This document shows, one piece after another, positions 41,390 to 52,801 of a DNA stretch of 64,000 nt (positions are counted from its first letter, which is position 1; each line of letters opens with the position of its first letter). The notes below the pieces were generated by a model. That model was not told the DNA's origin and did no database searches. It saw only the letters and a program-made list of their open reading frames with translations. This DNA comes from Bacteroidia bacterium (GTDB lineage Bacteria; Bacteroidota; Bacteroidia; Chitinophagales; JAUHXS01). The translations under genes and the position numbers were made by a program. The stretch spans positions 208,661 through 272,660 of the forward strand of contig JAUHXS010000001.1 in NCBI GenBank assembly GCA_030426955.1, written 5' to 3'.

Positions 41390-43243
41390 ATGAGCCGTTT
41401 CACATTCACTACTGTTTTCATATTGTCTTTTTTAACTCATTATTGCTTTGGACAATACTGGGTTAGCACATTTGCAGGAGGTAGTGACACGTCTGGATTA
41501 ATTGATGGGGCAGATAGTGTAGCTAGATTTAAAGGCCCCTGGGGCTTAGATTCTGATGATGAAAATAATATTTACGTTGTCGAGAATGAGAACCATGCAG
41601 TTAGAAAGATTGACAGATATGGGAATGTTACTACAATTGCTGGAACAGGCTTTCAAGGTTATGCTAATGGTTCAGGTAATGTTGCTGAGTTTTCACAACC
41701 TTATGGCGTTTGCTATGTTAATGATAATGAAATATATGTCACAGATGCTAATAATAATCGAATTAGAAAGATTGATTCCAATGGCACTGTAACAGCATAT
41801 ACAGGTAGCGCTTATGGAGGAGCCGTCCCAACAGCTCCCATACCTAAAATAGGAGCCGTTGATAGCGCTAAGTTCTTTGAATTGTCAGCAATTTGCTACC
41901 ATGAAGGTAGTAGCTCTCTATTTATTGCCGATATTAATAACTTTTGCATTTTTCGGATAGATTTGAACAATGACTCTGCCTACTTATATGCAGGATACCC
42001 TCAATATTGGCCTCCTTTATCAGGAACAATGGGATATAAAGATGGAGAAGCTGATTCTGCTAGGTTTGGAGAAATAAATGGCTTGGCGGTTGATCAAGCT
42101 GGAGTATTATATGTTGCTGATGCGAGCAATCATTGTATAAGAAAGGTAAGTGTTGATCGTATGGTAACAACTATCGCTGGTCAAGGAACAGTATCTGGAT
42201 ATATAGATTCAAATGGGACAAATGCTAGGTTTAATGATCCTCGGCAGATGACTTTTGATCATGAAGGTAATTTATATGTTTATGATTGGGGAAATGGTGC
42301 AATTAGAAAAATAACGACAAATAGTGGTGCTGACTATGATGTTACGACCGTGTATCAAAACAACGTTTATGGTTACAAAGATGGAGTGAGCACATCAGCT
42401 GTAATACCAGCTATTGAAGGCATTACTATTGATGGAGCAGGCAATTTGTATGTAACAAGTTTTTTTGCGCCAACAACAGATACAATGTATAATACCATTA
42501 GAAAGTTAAGCATTCATTCGTTCGGAGATACCATTTGTTATGAAGATACCGCTAGCGTTGTAATGACTGGAGGGAATACCTACAAATGGTATGATAGCGA
42601 AACAGGAGGCAATTTGTTACATACAGGTACCACTTACGACCCTCAGTTACAGCAAACCACAACATTCTATGTGGCGAATGAAGCAGAGTATGAAGATATT
42701 ATCAGGACACCAGTTACAGTATATGTCGGTGCATCTATTAGCTTTGGGGATACTGTATATATAGATACGCCCAACGTCACAAGCGTTACTTTAGATGCTA
42801 GAAACCCTGGAGCAGATTACCTGTGGCAGCCTTCTGGAGCAACGTCTCAAACGATAGAAATATCACAAGAAGGTAATTATACGGTAGTTGTTATTGATAC
42901 CAATGATTGTGTTGCAAATCACGACTTTGTGGTACTATTTGGGTCAGGAGGAGCTACGTCGATTTCTACAATAAGTAAATCTCATTTAACATCTAAGGTC
43001 TCTCCAATTCCTTTTAAAAGCGAGTTGAATCTATCAATTACACTTAAGGAAAAATCAGATTTGGATATTAAGGTTTTTGATATTAATTCAAAAGAAATAT
43101 ATGCAGTGGAATATCCAAGCCTATCAAAAGGTCAAGCTAATATTACGTTAGGTGAAATGGAAAGCTTTTCTAGCGGAATGTATTATCTGATGATTACCGA
43201 CCATAAGGATAATGTGTCTGTACGCAAACTGATGAAGTACTAG
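41390..43243 (+). CDS. Secreted NHL-repeat protein with T9SS type A sorting tail
   Basis: A 617-residue protein with a signal peptide (FILSFLTHYCFGQYW). Residues ~25-390 are NHL beta-propeller repeats of the form GPWGLDSDDENNIYVVENEN / HAVRKIDRYGNVTTIAGTG, repeated about six times. An Ig-like part follows (DTICYEDTASVVMTGGNTYK), then a T9SS type A tail (SKVSPIPFKSELNLSITLKE to GMYYLMITDHKDNVSVRKLM). Likely an exported surface protein; partner unknown. First of three exported proteins in a row, the next starting 4 bp on. Confidence 0.87.
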   Translation: MSRFTFTTVFILSFLTHYCFGQYWVSTFAGGSDTSGLIDGADSVARFKGPWGLDSDDENNIYVVENENHAVRKIDRYGNVTTIAGTGFQGYANGSGNVAEFSQPYGVCYVNDNEIYVTDANNNRIRKIDSNGTVTAYTGSAYGGAVPTAPIPKIGAVDSAKFFELSAICYHEGSSSLFIADINNFCIFRIDLNNDSAYLYAGYPQYWPPLSGTMGYKDGEADSARFGEINGLAVDQAGVLYVADASNHCIRKVSVDRMVTTIAGQGTVSGYIDSNGTNARFNDPRQMTFDHEGNLYVYDWGNGAIRKITTNSGADYDVTTVYQNNVYGYKDGVSTSAVIPAIEGITIDGAGNLYVTSFFAPTTDTMYNTIRKLSIHSFGDTICYEDTASVVMTGGNTYKWYDSETGGNLLHTGTTYDPQLQQTTTFYVANEAEYEDIIRTPVTVYVGASISFGDTVYIDTPNVTSVTLDARNPGADYLWQPSGATSQTIEISQEGNYTVVVIDTNDCVANHDFVVLFGSGGATSISTISKSHLTSKVSPIPFKSELNLSITLKEKSDLDIKVFDINSKEIYAVEYPSLSKGQANITLGEMESFSSGMYYLMITDHKDNVSVRKLMKY

Positions 43244-43247
43244 ATGC

Positions 43248-45104
43248 ATGAATGCTTTACTGTATTCTTTTCTATTTGTTTTTTGTATGGTTAGCTCCTC
43301 GTCTTATTCTCAGAATCAAGCAAATGTTTGGTATTTTGGAACCAATGCTGGAATAGACTTTAATAGCGGCAGTCCGATTGCTATTGCTAATGGGGATTTA
43401 GTATCTCGAGAAGGCAGCTCTATCATATGTAACCCCAATGGAAATATAAAGTACTATTCCAATGGAGAGTTTGTCTGGGATAGTTCACATGATACCTTAC
43501 CAAATAGTAAAGATACACTTAATGGATGCTCCAGTAGCAGTCAATCGTCAATCATGGTGAGACACCCTGATCCTGATAGTAGTCATTTGATCTTTTTGTT
43601 TACTGTTGATTGTAATGAAAATTTTTTACAGAATGGATTGAGTTATTCTGTTATTGATACGTCGCTTCCAGGTAACGGCACATTAGCTAATCCATTAGGT
43701 GATATCGTTCCTTCTAGAAAAAATATCTTGCTTTTTTCTGGAGCGAATGAAAAAGTAACTGCTATCAAGCACGCTAATGGTTGTGATTATTGGGTGATCG
43801 GTCACATTACAGACTCGTTTTATGTGTATCCATTAACTTCATCTGGACTAGGAATGCCAATAATTCAAAAGGTCGGGACAGCTTATAATGGGTCTGGAAT
43901 TGGATTTTCAGGTACTGGGCAACTAGTTGCTTCTCCAAATGGCAGATTACTAGCTGGAGCTGTTTATGAATCTAACCTTGTAGAATTATATGATTTTGAC
44001 AATTCAACTGGATCTGTAAGCAACCCGCGACCAACCTATATGCCTAATCAGGCTTATGGTGTCTCATTTTCATCTGACAATACAAAGTTGTATGCTTCTT
44101 CAGGTACACGAGTTTTTCAATTTGATTTAGGTAAAGCAGAATGTGATAGTGTAAACTGGGATTTTTATAGAGCTCAAATTGGCAATTCTTCAAGCTCTTT
44201 ATATGCAATGAAGTTAGGGCCTGATAACAAAATATACATATCAAAAAGTGCAACCTCACTAGCAACTATTGGTAGTCCAAATAATATCGGCGTTGAATCA
44301 GAATTTGTAGACAATGGCTTTGATATGGCAGGAAATATGAGTGAGTTAGGTATTGCTGAGTTTCCATTGGACTTTATTTATCCGCCTAAGGTAAGTTTCA
44401 ATATTTGCGAAGAGTGTTTTGCTGATTCTTTTAAGTTGATTAATACTTCTGGACTAGGTACTTTATACAATTGGGATTTTGGCGATGGCAGTACTTCCAC
44501 TTTAATGAGCCCTAAGCATAAGTATGACAATGGAGGCGATTATACAATTAAAATAATGACTTCCGCATTTTGCGGAAGCGATTCATTCTTGCAAATGGTA
44601 AGTGTTGATGATGGCATTAACCATTTGGATGATAGTATTCTCGTATGTCCTGATTCTGGAATTATTTATGAACTAGATGTTAATTTTGGAGATGCTGTAT
44701 GGTCATCTGGTGATTCATCTCTATTCGTTTTTTTGCAAGACACAGGAACTTATTTTATAACTTATACCGATACACACGGATGTATTACAAATGGCAATGT
44801 AACTCTGGAGTATGATGTTTGTGATTATGACCTTTATCTACCCAATGCCATTACTCTGTTTAGTACCCAGAATACTTTATTTAGACTACCACAAAAGAAT
44901 ATTGACAACCTTGATTTTTCAAGTATATCTATCTATGACAAAACTGGCAAATTGCTTTTTGAAAGCAATGATAAACGGTTCGTATGGGATGGTACGTATT
45001 TAAATAAAAGGGTTTCTAAAGGAGTATATATTTATCATTTATACTTAAATTCGGCAGATGGAACTTACACTAATCAACTAGGCAATGTTACGGTTCTCTA
45101 TTAA
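43248..45104 (+). CDS. Secreted PKD-domain protein with gliding-motility-type C terminus (T9SS type B)
   Basis: A 618-residue protein: signal peptide (LYSFLFVFCMVSSSSYSQ), an N-terminal propeller-like region beginning NVWYFGTNAGIDFNSGSPIA, a PKD domain (LYNWDFGDGSTSTLMSPKHK YDNGGDY), an Ig-like part and the CHU_C sorting domain (KNIDNLDFSSISIYDKTGKL, FVWDGTYLNKRVSKGVYIYH). Its opening fits the common Bacteroidota 'WYFG..AGLDF' group. Paralogous to the next gene, which starts inside its last 20 bases. Confidence 0.85.
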   Translation: MNALLYSFLFVFCMVSSSSYSQNQANVWYFGTNAGIDFNSGSPIAIANGDLVSREGSSIICNPNGNIKYYSNGEFVWDSSHDTLPNSKDTLNGCSSSSQSSIMVRHPDPDSSHLIFLFTVDCNENFLQNGLSYSVIDTSLPGNGTLANPLGDIVPSRKNILLFSGANEKVTAIKHANGCDYWVIGHITDSFYVYPLTSSGLGMPIIQKVGTAYNGSGIGFSGTGQLVASPNGRLLAGAVYESNLVELYDFDNSTGSVSNPRPTYMPNQAYGVSFSSDNTKLYASSGTRVFQFDLGKAECDSVNWDFYRAQIGNSSSSLYAMKLGPDNKIYISKSATSLATIGSPNNIGVESEFVDNGFDMAGNMSELGIAEFPLDFIYPPKVSFNICEECFADSFKLINTSGLGTLYNWDFGDGSTSTLMSPKHKYDNGGDYTIKIMTSAFCGSDSFLQMVSVDDGINHLDDSILVCPDSGIIYELDVNFGDAVWSSGDSSLFVFLQDTGTYFITYTDTHGCITNGNVTLEYDVCDYDLYLPNAITLFSTQNTLFRLPQKNIDNLDFSSISIYDKTGKLLFESNDKRFVWDGTYLNKRVSKGVYIYHLYLNSADGTYTNQLGNVTVLY

Positions 45105-47004
45105 AGTATTGGTGTTCTTTTTACTCATGTCTAGCTTGATTTATGCTCAAAAACAAGCTACGCATTGGTACTTAGGTGATAGTATAGGTTTGCATTTTGT
45201 CAATAATGTGGCAACACCCTTTATTGCTACTGATCCTAATAGGACTTTTGTAAATGAAGGAGGCGCTTCTATCTCAGATAGCAATGGAGATTTGCTTTTT
45301 TATACTAATAACGTTTTCATTTGGAATAGAAACCACGAAGTTATGGTTAACGGCGATAGTCTTTGGGGAAACTACTCTTCAACACAAGGAGCATTAATTA
45401 TACCACAACCTGGAAATGATTCTATATATTACGTCTTTATTGCAGGAACTAGAACAGACTTTTCTCCATTATCACATTCGATTCCATATAACAATGGCTT
45501 GACTTATTCTGTCGTCAACATGAATAAACAGGGAGGATTAGGAGAAGTTGTTATAAAGAATAATATTCTGATTATTAATAATTCAGAGAAAATTACAGCA
45601 GTAGAGACTTGCGACAAAAATGGTGTTTGGATTGTAACACATACGGATATTGGTGACACTTTTTATACTTATAAATTGACGAGCACTGGACTTGAAGCTC
45701 CGATTAAGACAAATATCGGGTACGTATATAATTATGATAATACCGTACTGCCTAATATCGGACAAATGATGTTTTCGCCAAATGGTAAATATCTAGCAAT
45801 AGTGCATAAGCAGTTTATTGGTATAGAGGCATTAGAATTGTATAAATTTGATCGATCAACGGGAATTATGTCTGACCTGATTACAATAGACACTGTACAA
45901 GATCCATATGGAACTTGTTTTTCGCCCAATAGCTCCAAGGTTTACTGTACTAACTATGACTTCTCTTCTGGAACTTCCAGAATACTTCAATTTAACTTGT
46001 CGGTTTGGGATGTGGATTCTATTATTGCATCAAAGGCAGAAGCGTCGGTTGGCGTTAGCGAAGGAGGGTTGACTTTAGGTATAGATGGTAGGTTGTATCA
46101 AATGTCTGGTCAATTTGGGAGCACCATGATTGTGTTAGAAAATCCCAATGACAATACTAATGACATTAATGTTGAGTTTTTAAGCTTAATTAGATCGACC
46201 GGACTCGGAGCTCCTAATTTTATCCAAAGCTATTTTCAAGATACACTAAAAGCCGATTTCGATGCTAATGAGGTTTGTTTTGGAGACACTACTTTATTTA
46301 CAAATTTATCCCTACACAATTATCCTGATGATGATGTTACTTGGTCTTGGAATTTTGGCGATCCAGTAAGTGGCAATGAAAATAATTCAGTTTTAAAAAA
46401 TCCTAGCCATTTATTTTCTAATGATGGAGACTTCTCTGTTCAACTAATTATCAACCAGCCTTGCCTAGAGCCAGATACCATAGTTAAACTAGTAACGGTA
46501 AAGTCAGCACCTTATGAAAATATATTTGAAGATACCATTTATATAGAAGAAGGAGACAGTGCTTACTTGAATGCGGAAAACTTCGGTAGTAGTATATTTT
46601 GGTCAACTGGAAGCAATGACACAGCTATATTTGTCTCAGAGGAAGGTCAATATAACTTACTGATCCTGCATTCCTCTTTATGTCGTTTTAAAGACTCTGT
46701 ATATGTCAAGATTTTAGATAGTATTATTGAGGAAGAACTTTATATTCCTAATGTTTTTAGTCCTAATGGAGATGGCCAAAATGATTACTTAAAATTGTTT
46801 GGAGGACCTTTTGACCAGTTTTTGTTTAGGGTTTATGATAATAAAGGAAAAATGCTTTTTGAAACGAATGATCATAATATATATTGGGATGGCTCTTTTA
46901 ATGGTCAAAATGTGCCTGCTGCGGTATATACATATTATCTAGATGCTACTACGCTTTCAGGTGAAAGATTGCAGAAAAGAGGTAATATTTCCTTGTTAGA
47001 ATGA
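45085..47004 (+). CDS. Secreted PKD-domain protein with gliding-motility-type C terminus, paralogue
   Basis: A 639-residue protein with the same order of parts as its neighbour: signal peptide (VLVFFLLMSSLIYAQ), HWYLGDSIGLHFVNN opening, FSPNGKYLAIVHKQF repeats, PKD (WSWNFGDPVSGNENNSVLKN), and CHU_C (IPNVFSPNGDGQNDYLKLFG to WDGSFNGQNVPAAVYTYYLD). Its start overlaps the previous gene by 20 bp. The pair is a tandem duplicate; both should be exported by the type IX system. Ligand unknown. Confidence 0.85.
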   Translation: MLRFSIKVLVFFLLMSSLIYAQKQATHWYLGDSIGLHFVNNVATPFIATDPNRTFVNEGGASISDSNGDLLFYTNNVFIWNRNHEVMVNGDSLWGNYSSTQGALIIPQPGNDSIYYVFIAGTRTDFSPLSHSIPYNNGLTYSVVNMNKQGGLGEVVIKNNILIINNSEKITAVETCDKNGVWIVTHTDIGDTFYTYKLTSTGLEAPIKTNIGYVYNYDNTVLPNIGQMMFSPNGKYLAIVHKQFIGIEALELYKFDRSTGIMSDLITIDTVQDPYGTCFSPNSSKVYCTNYDFSSGTSRILQFNLSVWDVDSIIASKAEASVGVSEGGLTLGIDGRLYQMSGQFGSTMIVLENPNDNTNDINVEFLSLIRSTGLGAPNFIQSYFQDTLKADFDANEVCFGDTTLFTNLSLHNYPDDDVTWSWNFGDPVSGNENNSVLKNPSHLFSNDGDFSVQLIINQPCLEPDTIVKLVTVKSAPYENIFEDTIYIEEGDSAYLNAENFGSSIFWSTGSNDTAIFVSEEGQYNLLILHSSLCRFKDSVYVKILDSIIEEELYIPNVFSPNGDGQNDYLKLFGGPFDQFLFRVYDNKGKMLFETNDHNIYWDGSFNGQNVPAAVYTYYLDATTLSGERLQKRGNISLLE

Positions 47005-47166
47005 TTGTGCTATATCAGAAACTTGAAATAGGAAGTAGGTGCTTATAGTTTATATCTTTTTATACTTCTGATTTCAGCTTTCTAGCCGCTCTGTTGGGTT
47101 ATCAACACCACCTGTTTAATTATCCACAATGCCCATTTGCAGCCTAATTCTTGGGTTCATTTTAGC

Positions 47167-47174
47167 TATCTTTG
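47167..47174 (+). promoter_or_regulatory. -7 element of gyrA
   Basis: TATCTTTG, an exact TAnnTTTG match, 31 bp before the gyrA ATG. A TTTG occurs at 47136-47139, too far for the usual spacing. Confidence 0.5.
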
Positions 47175-47205
47175 AATACCAAAAAATATCAAATTCTAAT
47201 CGACT

Positions 47206-49800
47206 ATGAGTACGGAATCAGGAGAAAGAATAATACCGATTAATATAGAGGAGGAAATGAAGACAGCCTACATCGATTATTCGATGTCGGTAATCGTGGC
47301 AAGGGCTATTCCAGATGTGAGAGATGGACTTAAGCCCGTTCACAGAAGAGTACTTTATGGCATGGATGGTTTGGGACTAGCTAGCAATAAACCGTATAAG
47401 AAGTCTGCGAGAATAGTAGGTGAGGTGCTCGGTAAATATCACCCACATGGAGATACTTCTGTATATGATGCTATGGTGAGAATGGCACAAGAGTGGTCAT
47501 TAAGATATCCCTTAGTAGAAGGTCAAGGGAACTTTGGTTCTGTGGATGGTGATAGTCCAGCAGCAATGAGATATACAGAGGCACGCTTTGCAAAAACTGC
47601 TGAAGAAATTTTAACTGATATTGAAAAAGATACTGTTGACTTTAGCCTCAACTTCGATGATACGCTTAAAGAGCCAACTGTTCTTCCTTCTCGCATTCCT
47701 AATTTGTTAGTAAATGGAGCTTCTGGTATTGCAGTAGGAATGGCGACCAACATGTTGCCACATAACCTTTCTGAGGCAATTGATGGCATCATAGCTTATG
47801 TGGATAATAATGATATTACTGTAGAAGAATTAATGCAGCATATCAAAGCACCAGACTTTCCTACAGGAGGCACTATTTATGGATATACTGGTATTAAAGA
47901 AGCTTTTGAAACAGGTAGGGGGAAAATTGTTGTAAGGGGTAAAGCCGAAATCGAGACAACTAGTACAGGTAAAGAGCAAATCATAGTTTCTGAAATTCCT
48001 TTTCAGGTAAACAAGTCTCATCTATTGATCAAAACAGCTGAGTTAATTAATGACAAGAAAATTGAGGGTATATCTGATTTGCGGGATGAGTCTGATAAAA
48101 GAGGCTTGAGAATTGTTTACGACCTTAAGCGAGACGCCAATGCCAATGTTGTTTTAAATCAGCTATACCGATATACACAACTCCAAACATCTTATGGTGT
48201 TAACAATATCGCTTTAGTAAATGGCAGACCTAAATTGCTCAATCTTAAAGATTTGATTTCCAACTTTGTTGACTTTAGGCATGAGGTTGTTGTAAGAAGA
48301 ACAAAGTATGAATTAGCACAAGCTGAAAAGAGAGCGCATATTCTAGAAGGCTTATTAGTTGCGTTAGACCATCTTGATGAGGTAATTGCCTTGATTAGAG
48401 CATCAAAAACGCCAGAGGACGCAAAGAATGGCTTGATGAAGACCTTTGATTTAAGTGAAGAGCAATCCAAGGCTATATTGGATATGCGTCTTCAAAAGCT
48501 TACTGGTCTTGAAAGAGAAAAAATCAAAGCAGAGTATGAAGAGTTATTAAAGTTAATCGCTCACTTAAAAGAAATTCTCGAAAACGAAGATATGAGAATG
48601 GATATCATTAAGGAGGAGATGACTGAAATTAAGGAGAAGTATGGAGATGAGCGTAGAACAGATATCATTCATGCAGAAAATGAGTTCAACATTGAAGATA
48701 TTATTCCCGATGAGCCTGTCGTGATTACTATTTCACACTTAGGTTACATGAAGCGAACTCAATTGGCAGAGTATAGAACGCAAAGTAGGGGAGGAAGAGG
48801 TTCTAGAGGTGGTAGTACAAGGGATGAAGATTTTATTGAGCATATTATGGTAGCCACCACGCATAATTATATGCTCATCTTTACAGAACAAGGAAGATGT
48901 TTCTGGCTCAAAGTACACCAAATACCAGAAGGCACAAAAACAAGTAAGGGGCGTGCTGTTCAGAACTTAATCAGTATACCACCAGATGATAATATCAAAG
49001 CTTTTATCAATATTAAAGACTTAAAAGACGAGGAGTTTATTAATAACAACTACATCGTTTTCTGTACCAAAGGAGGTGTAATTAAAAAGACAGCGGTAGA
49101 AGCATTCTCTAGGCCAAGACAAAATGGTATTAACGCCATATCCTTCAAAGATGGAGACAGCTTGCTAGAAGTGAAACTAACGAATGGTCAAAATGATATT
49201 TTACTTGGTGTAAAATCAGGATTTGCCATACGTTTCCCTGAAGAGAAAGTTAGGTCAATGGGGCGTTCTGCAGCAGGAGTAACAGGTATTAGAATGAAAA
49301 CCAAAGGAGATGAGGTCGTAGGTATGGTTTGTGTTGACCCTAAAGACGAAGCCAATACAATCTTGGTGGTTTCCGAAAAAGGATACGGAAAAAGAACCGA
49401 TCTAGAAGACTATAGAGTTACCAATAGGGGAGGAAAGGGAGTGAAGACCATCAACGTGACAGATAAAACAGGAAGTCTTATTACCTTAAAGTCGGTAACA
49501 GATGGGAATGACTTAATGATCATCAATAAATCAGGTATTACCATTCGTATGTCAGTAGATGATTTAAGGGTCATGGGAAGAGCAACACAAGGTGTTCGTT
49601 TGATCAAACTAAATGATAATGATGAAATTGCTGCTGTTACCAAAATCGAAGAGGTAGAGGTTGAAGAAGATGATGATAACACAGATGCAGCAGTAACTGA
49701 TAACGGTAGCTCTGAAGAACCCAAAGCTTCAAATGAAGATACAGATGATACTGCTACTGACGATAATGAGGAAGAAAAGTCAGAAAGTAACGAGGAGTAG
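47206..49800 (+). CDS. gyrA: DNA gyrase subunit A
   Basis: An 864-residue type IIA topoisomerase subunit. The catalytic Tyr is Tyr 123 in [10 protein letters not shown]; the quinolone-determining region reads [18 protein letters not shown], with Thr 84 at the place of E. coli Ser 83 and Asp 88 for Asp 87. The C-terminal propeller carries the GyrA box as NRGGKGVKT, together with [10 protein letters not shown]. The last ~45 residues are a very acidic tail ([15 protein letters not shown] and on), which in some gyrases tunes wrapping. Single gene with a -7 element upstream; the box confirms gyrase rather than topoisomerase IV. Confidence 0.95.
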   Translation: MSTESGERIIPINIEEEMKTAYIDYSMSVIVARAIPDVRDGLKPVHRRVLYGMDGLGLASNKPYKKSARIVGEVLGKYHPHGDTSVYDAMVRMAQEWSLRYPLVEGQGNFGSVDGDSPAAMRYTEARFAKTAEEILTDIEKDTVDFSLNFDDTLKEPTVLPSRIPNLLVNGASGIAVGMATNMLPHNLSEAIDGIIAYVDNNDITVEELMQHIKAPDFPTGGTIYGYTGIKEAFETGRGKIVVRGKAEIETTSTGKEQIIVSEIPFQVNKSHLLIKTAELINDKKIEGISDLRDESDKRGLRIVYDLKRDANANVVLNQLYRYTQLQTSYGVNNIALVNGRPKLLNLKDLISNFVDFRHEVVVRRTKYELAQAEKRAHILEGLLVALDHLDEVIALIRASKTPEDAKNGLMKTFDLSEEQSKAILDMRLQKLTGLEREKIKAEYEELLKLIAHLKEILENEDMRMDIIKEEMTEIKEKYGDERRTDIIHAENEFNIEDIIPDEPVVITISHLGYMKRTQLAEYRTQSRGGRGSRGGSTRDEDFIEHIMVATTHNYMLIFTEQGRCFWLKVHQIPEGTKTSKGRAVQNLISIPPDDNIKAFINIKDLKDEEFINNNYIVFCTKGGVIKKTAVEAFSRPRQNGINAISFKDGDSLLEVKLTNGQNDILLGVKSGFAIRFPEEKVRSMGRSAAGVTGIRMKTKGDEVVGMVCVDPKDEANTILVVSEKGYGKRTDLEDYRVTNRGGKGVKTINVTDKTGSLITLKSVTDGNDLMIINKSGITIRMSVDDLRVMGRATQGVRLIKLNDNDEIAAVTKIEEVEVEEDDDNTDAAVTDNGSSEEPKASNEDTDDTATDDNEEEKSESNEE

Positions 49801-49933
49801 AATAGACCACATACTTTAACTGATGACTATTCACTAGTGGCTAGTCACTAAAGAAAAAGTTAAAGAATGTTAAACATTAGCAAACCGTTCTTCAAATTGA
49901 TATTTTAGCGTTCCAAATATTAAAACAACACAA

Positions 49934-52768
49934 ATGAAAAAGTTAATCCTCCTTTTGCTTACCATCAGTGCTTCTTTGTACTCAATTGCCCAAGGAAAAG
50001 CCAAGTTAATTGAAAAGGTTGAAGCAGAACCAGGTTCGGTAGATATATCTTATGAAAAATGGGAGCTAAGCAACGGTATGACCATCTTTATTCATGAAGA
50101 TCATTCAGATCCTATCGCAGAATTATCAATTACTTATAAAGTAGGCTCCAATAGAGAAAAACCTGGAATGACTGGGTTTGCTCACTTGTTTGAGCATATG
50201 TTATTTGAAGGTTCTGTGCATATTAAAGACGGAGATCATGGTAAGATAGTTCAGGAAATTGGAGGCAGAAGCAATGCTAATACGACATCTGATCGAACAT
50301 ATTACCATCAGACTTTCCCTTCCGCCAACTTAGAAACAATCATGTGGCTAGAGTCTGATAGAATGGGATACTATCTAGATTCTATTACAAAGGAAAAATT
50401 TGAAACACAAAGAGCTGCCGTTAAAAATGAGAAAGAGCAAAGAGTTAATAACCAACCCTATGTTTTACCAATTTGGGAAACACTTCCTTTCCATCTATAT
50501 CCTCAAGGACACCCATATAGCTGGTCGGTAATTGGTTATACAGATGACTTAGATAGAGTACAGTATACTCATTTGAAAGATTTTTACATCAGATGGTATG
50601 GGCCTAATAACGCAACGATGGTAATTGCTGGAGATGTGGACCCTAAGCAAGTGATCAGCTTAATAGAAAAATATTTTTCAGACATAAACCCTGGGCCTCC
50701 TGTTCAAAAATTAAAACCACAAGTGCCTATTCTACCTACAGATAAATATATCACAGCTACTGATAATATTTATTTGCCAATGACTTATATGACATATCCT
50801 GCGCCCGAAAATTATGATAGAGATGAACCAGCAATGGATTTATTGACAGCAATGATAGGTCAAGGAAGAAACTCTGTTTTGTATCAAAACCTTGTTAAGA
50901 AGCAAATTGCAGTGCAAGCAAACGCGCAATATCAGGCAAGAGAATTAGCTGGAGAATTTTCAATAGTTGCAATTACATCCCCACAATATACTTTCAATGA
51001 AATTGAAGATATCATTAGGAAGTCTATAGAAGAATTTGGCAAAACAGGAATTACTCAAGAAGCATTAGACAGAGTAAAAGCAAGAACTATATCTGGATTA
51101 GTAGGAGCAGTCTCTAGTGTATCTTCAAAAGCCTCTTTCTTATCTACTTGGGATCGACTAGTTGGTAGAACGTATAATATGTCTGATGAGATAGCAAGAT
51201 ATGAGAAAGTCACTAAAGAGGATATTATAAGAGTCTTTAATAAATATATCAATGGTAAGAAAGCAGCTATTATGAACGTATCTGCTAACCCACCAGGTGA
51301 AGAAGAGAAGAAAAATGAAAGCTTAAACCCTTATGCCAATATTAAGCTTGAAGACAAACCAATACTATTGAAAGAAGGCATGGGAGAGTGGCAGTTTCAA
51401 CCTGCAAAAGAAACTTTTGATAGAAGCCAGAGACCAGAGTTAAAGCCAGCAAAAGCAGCTAAGGTGCCTGAATATTACGAAGCAAAACTTTCGAATGGTA
51501 TTTCAATTATTGGTACTAAATCAGATGAGATTCCTAAAGTATCCATACTGATCAATGTTGGAGGTGGAAGCATTATGGAATCTGATCCTAAAAAGACGGG
51601 AATATCAGATCTTACGGCCGAGATGATGAATGAGGGAACTAAAAATTATACAGCAGAGCAAATTGATGCAGAACTAGATAAAATAGGAAGTAGTATTCGG
51701 TTTTCTTCAGGTACATATAATGATCAGGTTTTTGTACAGTGTATGGATGATAAAGTGGACAGAACGATGGAGCTGTTGGAGGAAATGTTGTTTAGACCTA
51801 GATTTGATGAAGAGAGCTTCAAAAGAATTCACAAGCAGAACTTACAAAGTCTAAATCAAGCGAAGAAAACGTCAGGATACCTTGGTGCTTATGCCTATAA
51901 TCAAGTATTATATGGCGAAACACCTTTGGGAACAACAATGACTTTAAAAACAGCAAGGAAGATATCTTTGGATGATGTAAAGGAATTTTATAAAAACCAT
52001 TATAGCCCATCACTTGCAAGTGTAGTAGTAGTGGGGAATACAACTAAAGAAGCTATTTTGCCAAAATTGAATTTTTTGACAACATGGGAGGGGAAGAAAG
52101 CAACAGAAGCTAAACTGGCGGCAGAGGACTTGCCTGAGATTGAAGAAACGACTATATATGTTATCCATAAGCAAAAGTCGCCTCAATCAATGCTCTATAT
52201 GGGCTACAGATCTTTGCCTTATGATGCATTAGGAGAACAGTATAAAACTGTAATTATGAATTATCCATTAGCAGGTTCTTTTAATGGCAGAGTAAATCAA
52301 AACCTAAGAGAAGATAAAGGCTATACTTACGGTATATATGGTTTTTTTAATGGGCATAAACTAATGGGAGAGTATTCCATTTCTGGTAGTATAGATGATG
52401 TTAATACAGCAAATGCAATCAAAGAGGTTATGAAAGAGTTAAAGCAATTCAAAACTTCTGGAATCACTGAGGATGAACTGAGCTTTACGCAAAAGTCTAT
52501 CCTGCAAAGTGACGCCCTAAATTATGAAACCCCAATACAAAAGGCACGATTTTTGCAGAGAATACTAGAAAATGACCTAGAAAAGGGTTATCGTGAAAAA
52601 CAAAAGGCGATCATTGCAAACATGACCAAGGCTGAAATAGATGCCTTAGCAAAAAAGCATATCAAGCCCGAAGAAATGGCAATAGTTATTGTTGGAAATA
52701 AATATCGCTTGAAGGATGAATTAGAAGCATTAGGATATGGCAAAATAAAAGAAATAACCATAGATTAG
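49934..52768 (+). CDS. M16 family zinc metalloprotease, two-domain form
   Basis: A 944-residue protein with a signal peptide (LILLLLTISASLYSIAQG). The first M16 domain has the inverted zinc motif HLFEH (His 84, Glu 87, His 88) and a distal Glu near residue 166 (VKNEKEQR). The second half (residues ~500-930) repeats the fold without HxxEH and should be the inactive partner that closes the peptide chamber. A periplasmic or outer-membrane location is likely. It is followed after 33 bp by a TPR protein on the same strand. Confidence 0.92.
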   Translation: MKKLILLLLTISASLYSIAQGKAKLIEKVEAEPGSVDISYEKWELSNGMTIFIHEDHSDPIAELSITYKVGSNREKPGMTGFAHLFEHMLFEGSVHIKDGDHGKIVQEIGGRSNANTTSDRTYYHQTFPSANLETIMWLESDRMGYYLDSITKEKFETQRAAVKNEKEQRVNNQPYVLPIWETLPFHLYPQGHPYSWSVIGYTDDLDRVQYTHLKDFYIRWYGPNNATMVIAGDVDPKQVISLIEKYFSDINPGPPVQKLKPQVPILPTDKYITATDNIYLPMTYMTYPAPENYDRDEPAMDLLTAMIGQGRNSVLYQNLVKKQIAVQANAQYQARELAGEFSIVAITSPQYTFNEIEDIIRKSIEEFGKTGITQEALDRVKARTISGLVGAVSSVSSKASFLSTWDRLVGRTYNMSDEIARYEKVTKEDIIRVFNKYINGKKAAIMNVSANPPGEEEKKNESLNPYANIKLEDKPILLKEGMGEWQFQPAKETFDRSQRPELKPAKAAKVPEYYEAKLSNGISIIGTKSDEIPKVSILINVGGGSIMESDPKKTGISDLTAEMMNEGTKNYTAEQIDAELDKIGSSIRFSSGTYNDQVFVQCMDDKVDRTMELLEEMLFRPRFDEESFKRIHKQNLQSLNQAKKTSGYLGAYAYNQVLYGETPLGTTMTLKTARKISLDDVKEFYKNHYSPSLASVVVVGNTTKEAILPKLNFLTTWEGKKATEAKLAAEDLPEIEETTIYVIHKQKSPQSMLYMGYRSLPYDALGEQYKTVIMNYPLAGSFNGRVNQNLREDKGYTYGIYGFFNGHKLMGEYSISGSIDDVNTANAIKEVMKELKQFKTSGITEDELSFTQKSILQSDALNYETPIQKARFLQRILENDLEKGYREKQKAIIANMTKAEIDALAKKHIKPEEMAIVIVGNKYRLKDELEALGYGKIKEITID

Positions 52769-52801
52769 TGCTTCGATTTTAAGATTAAAAGATTTAAGAT
52801 T

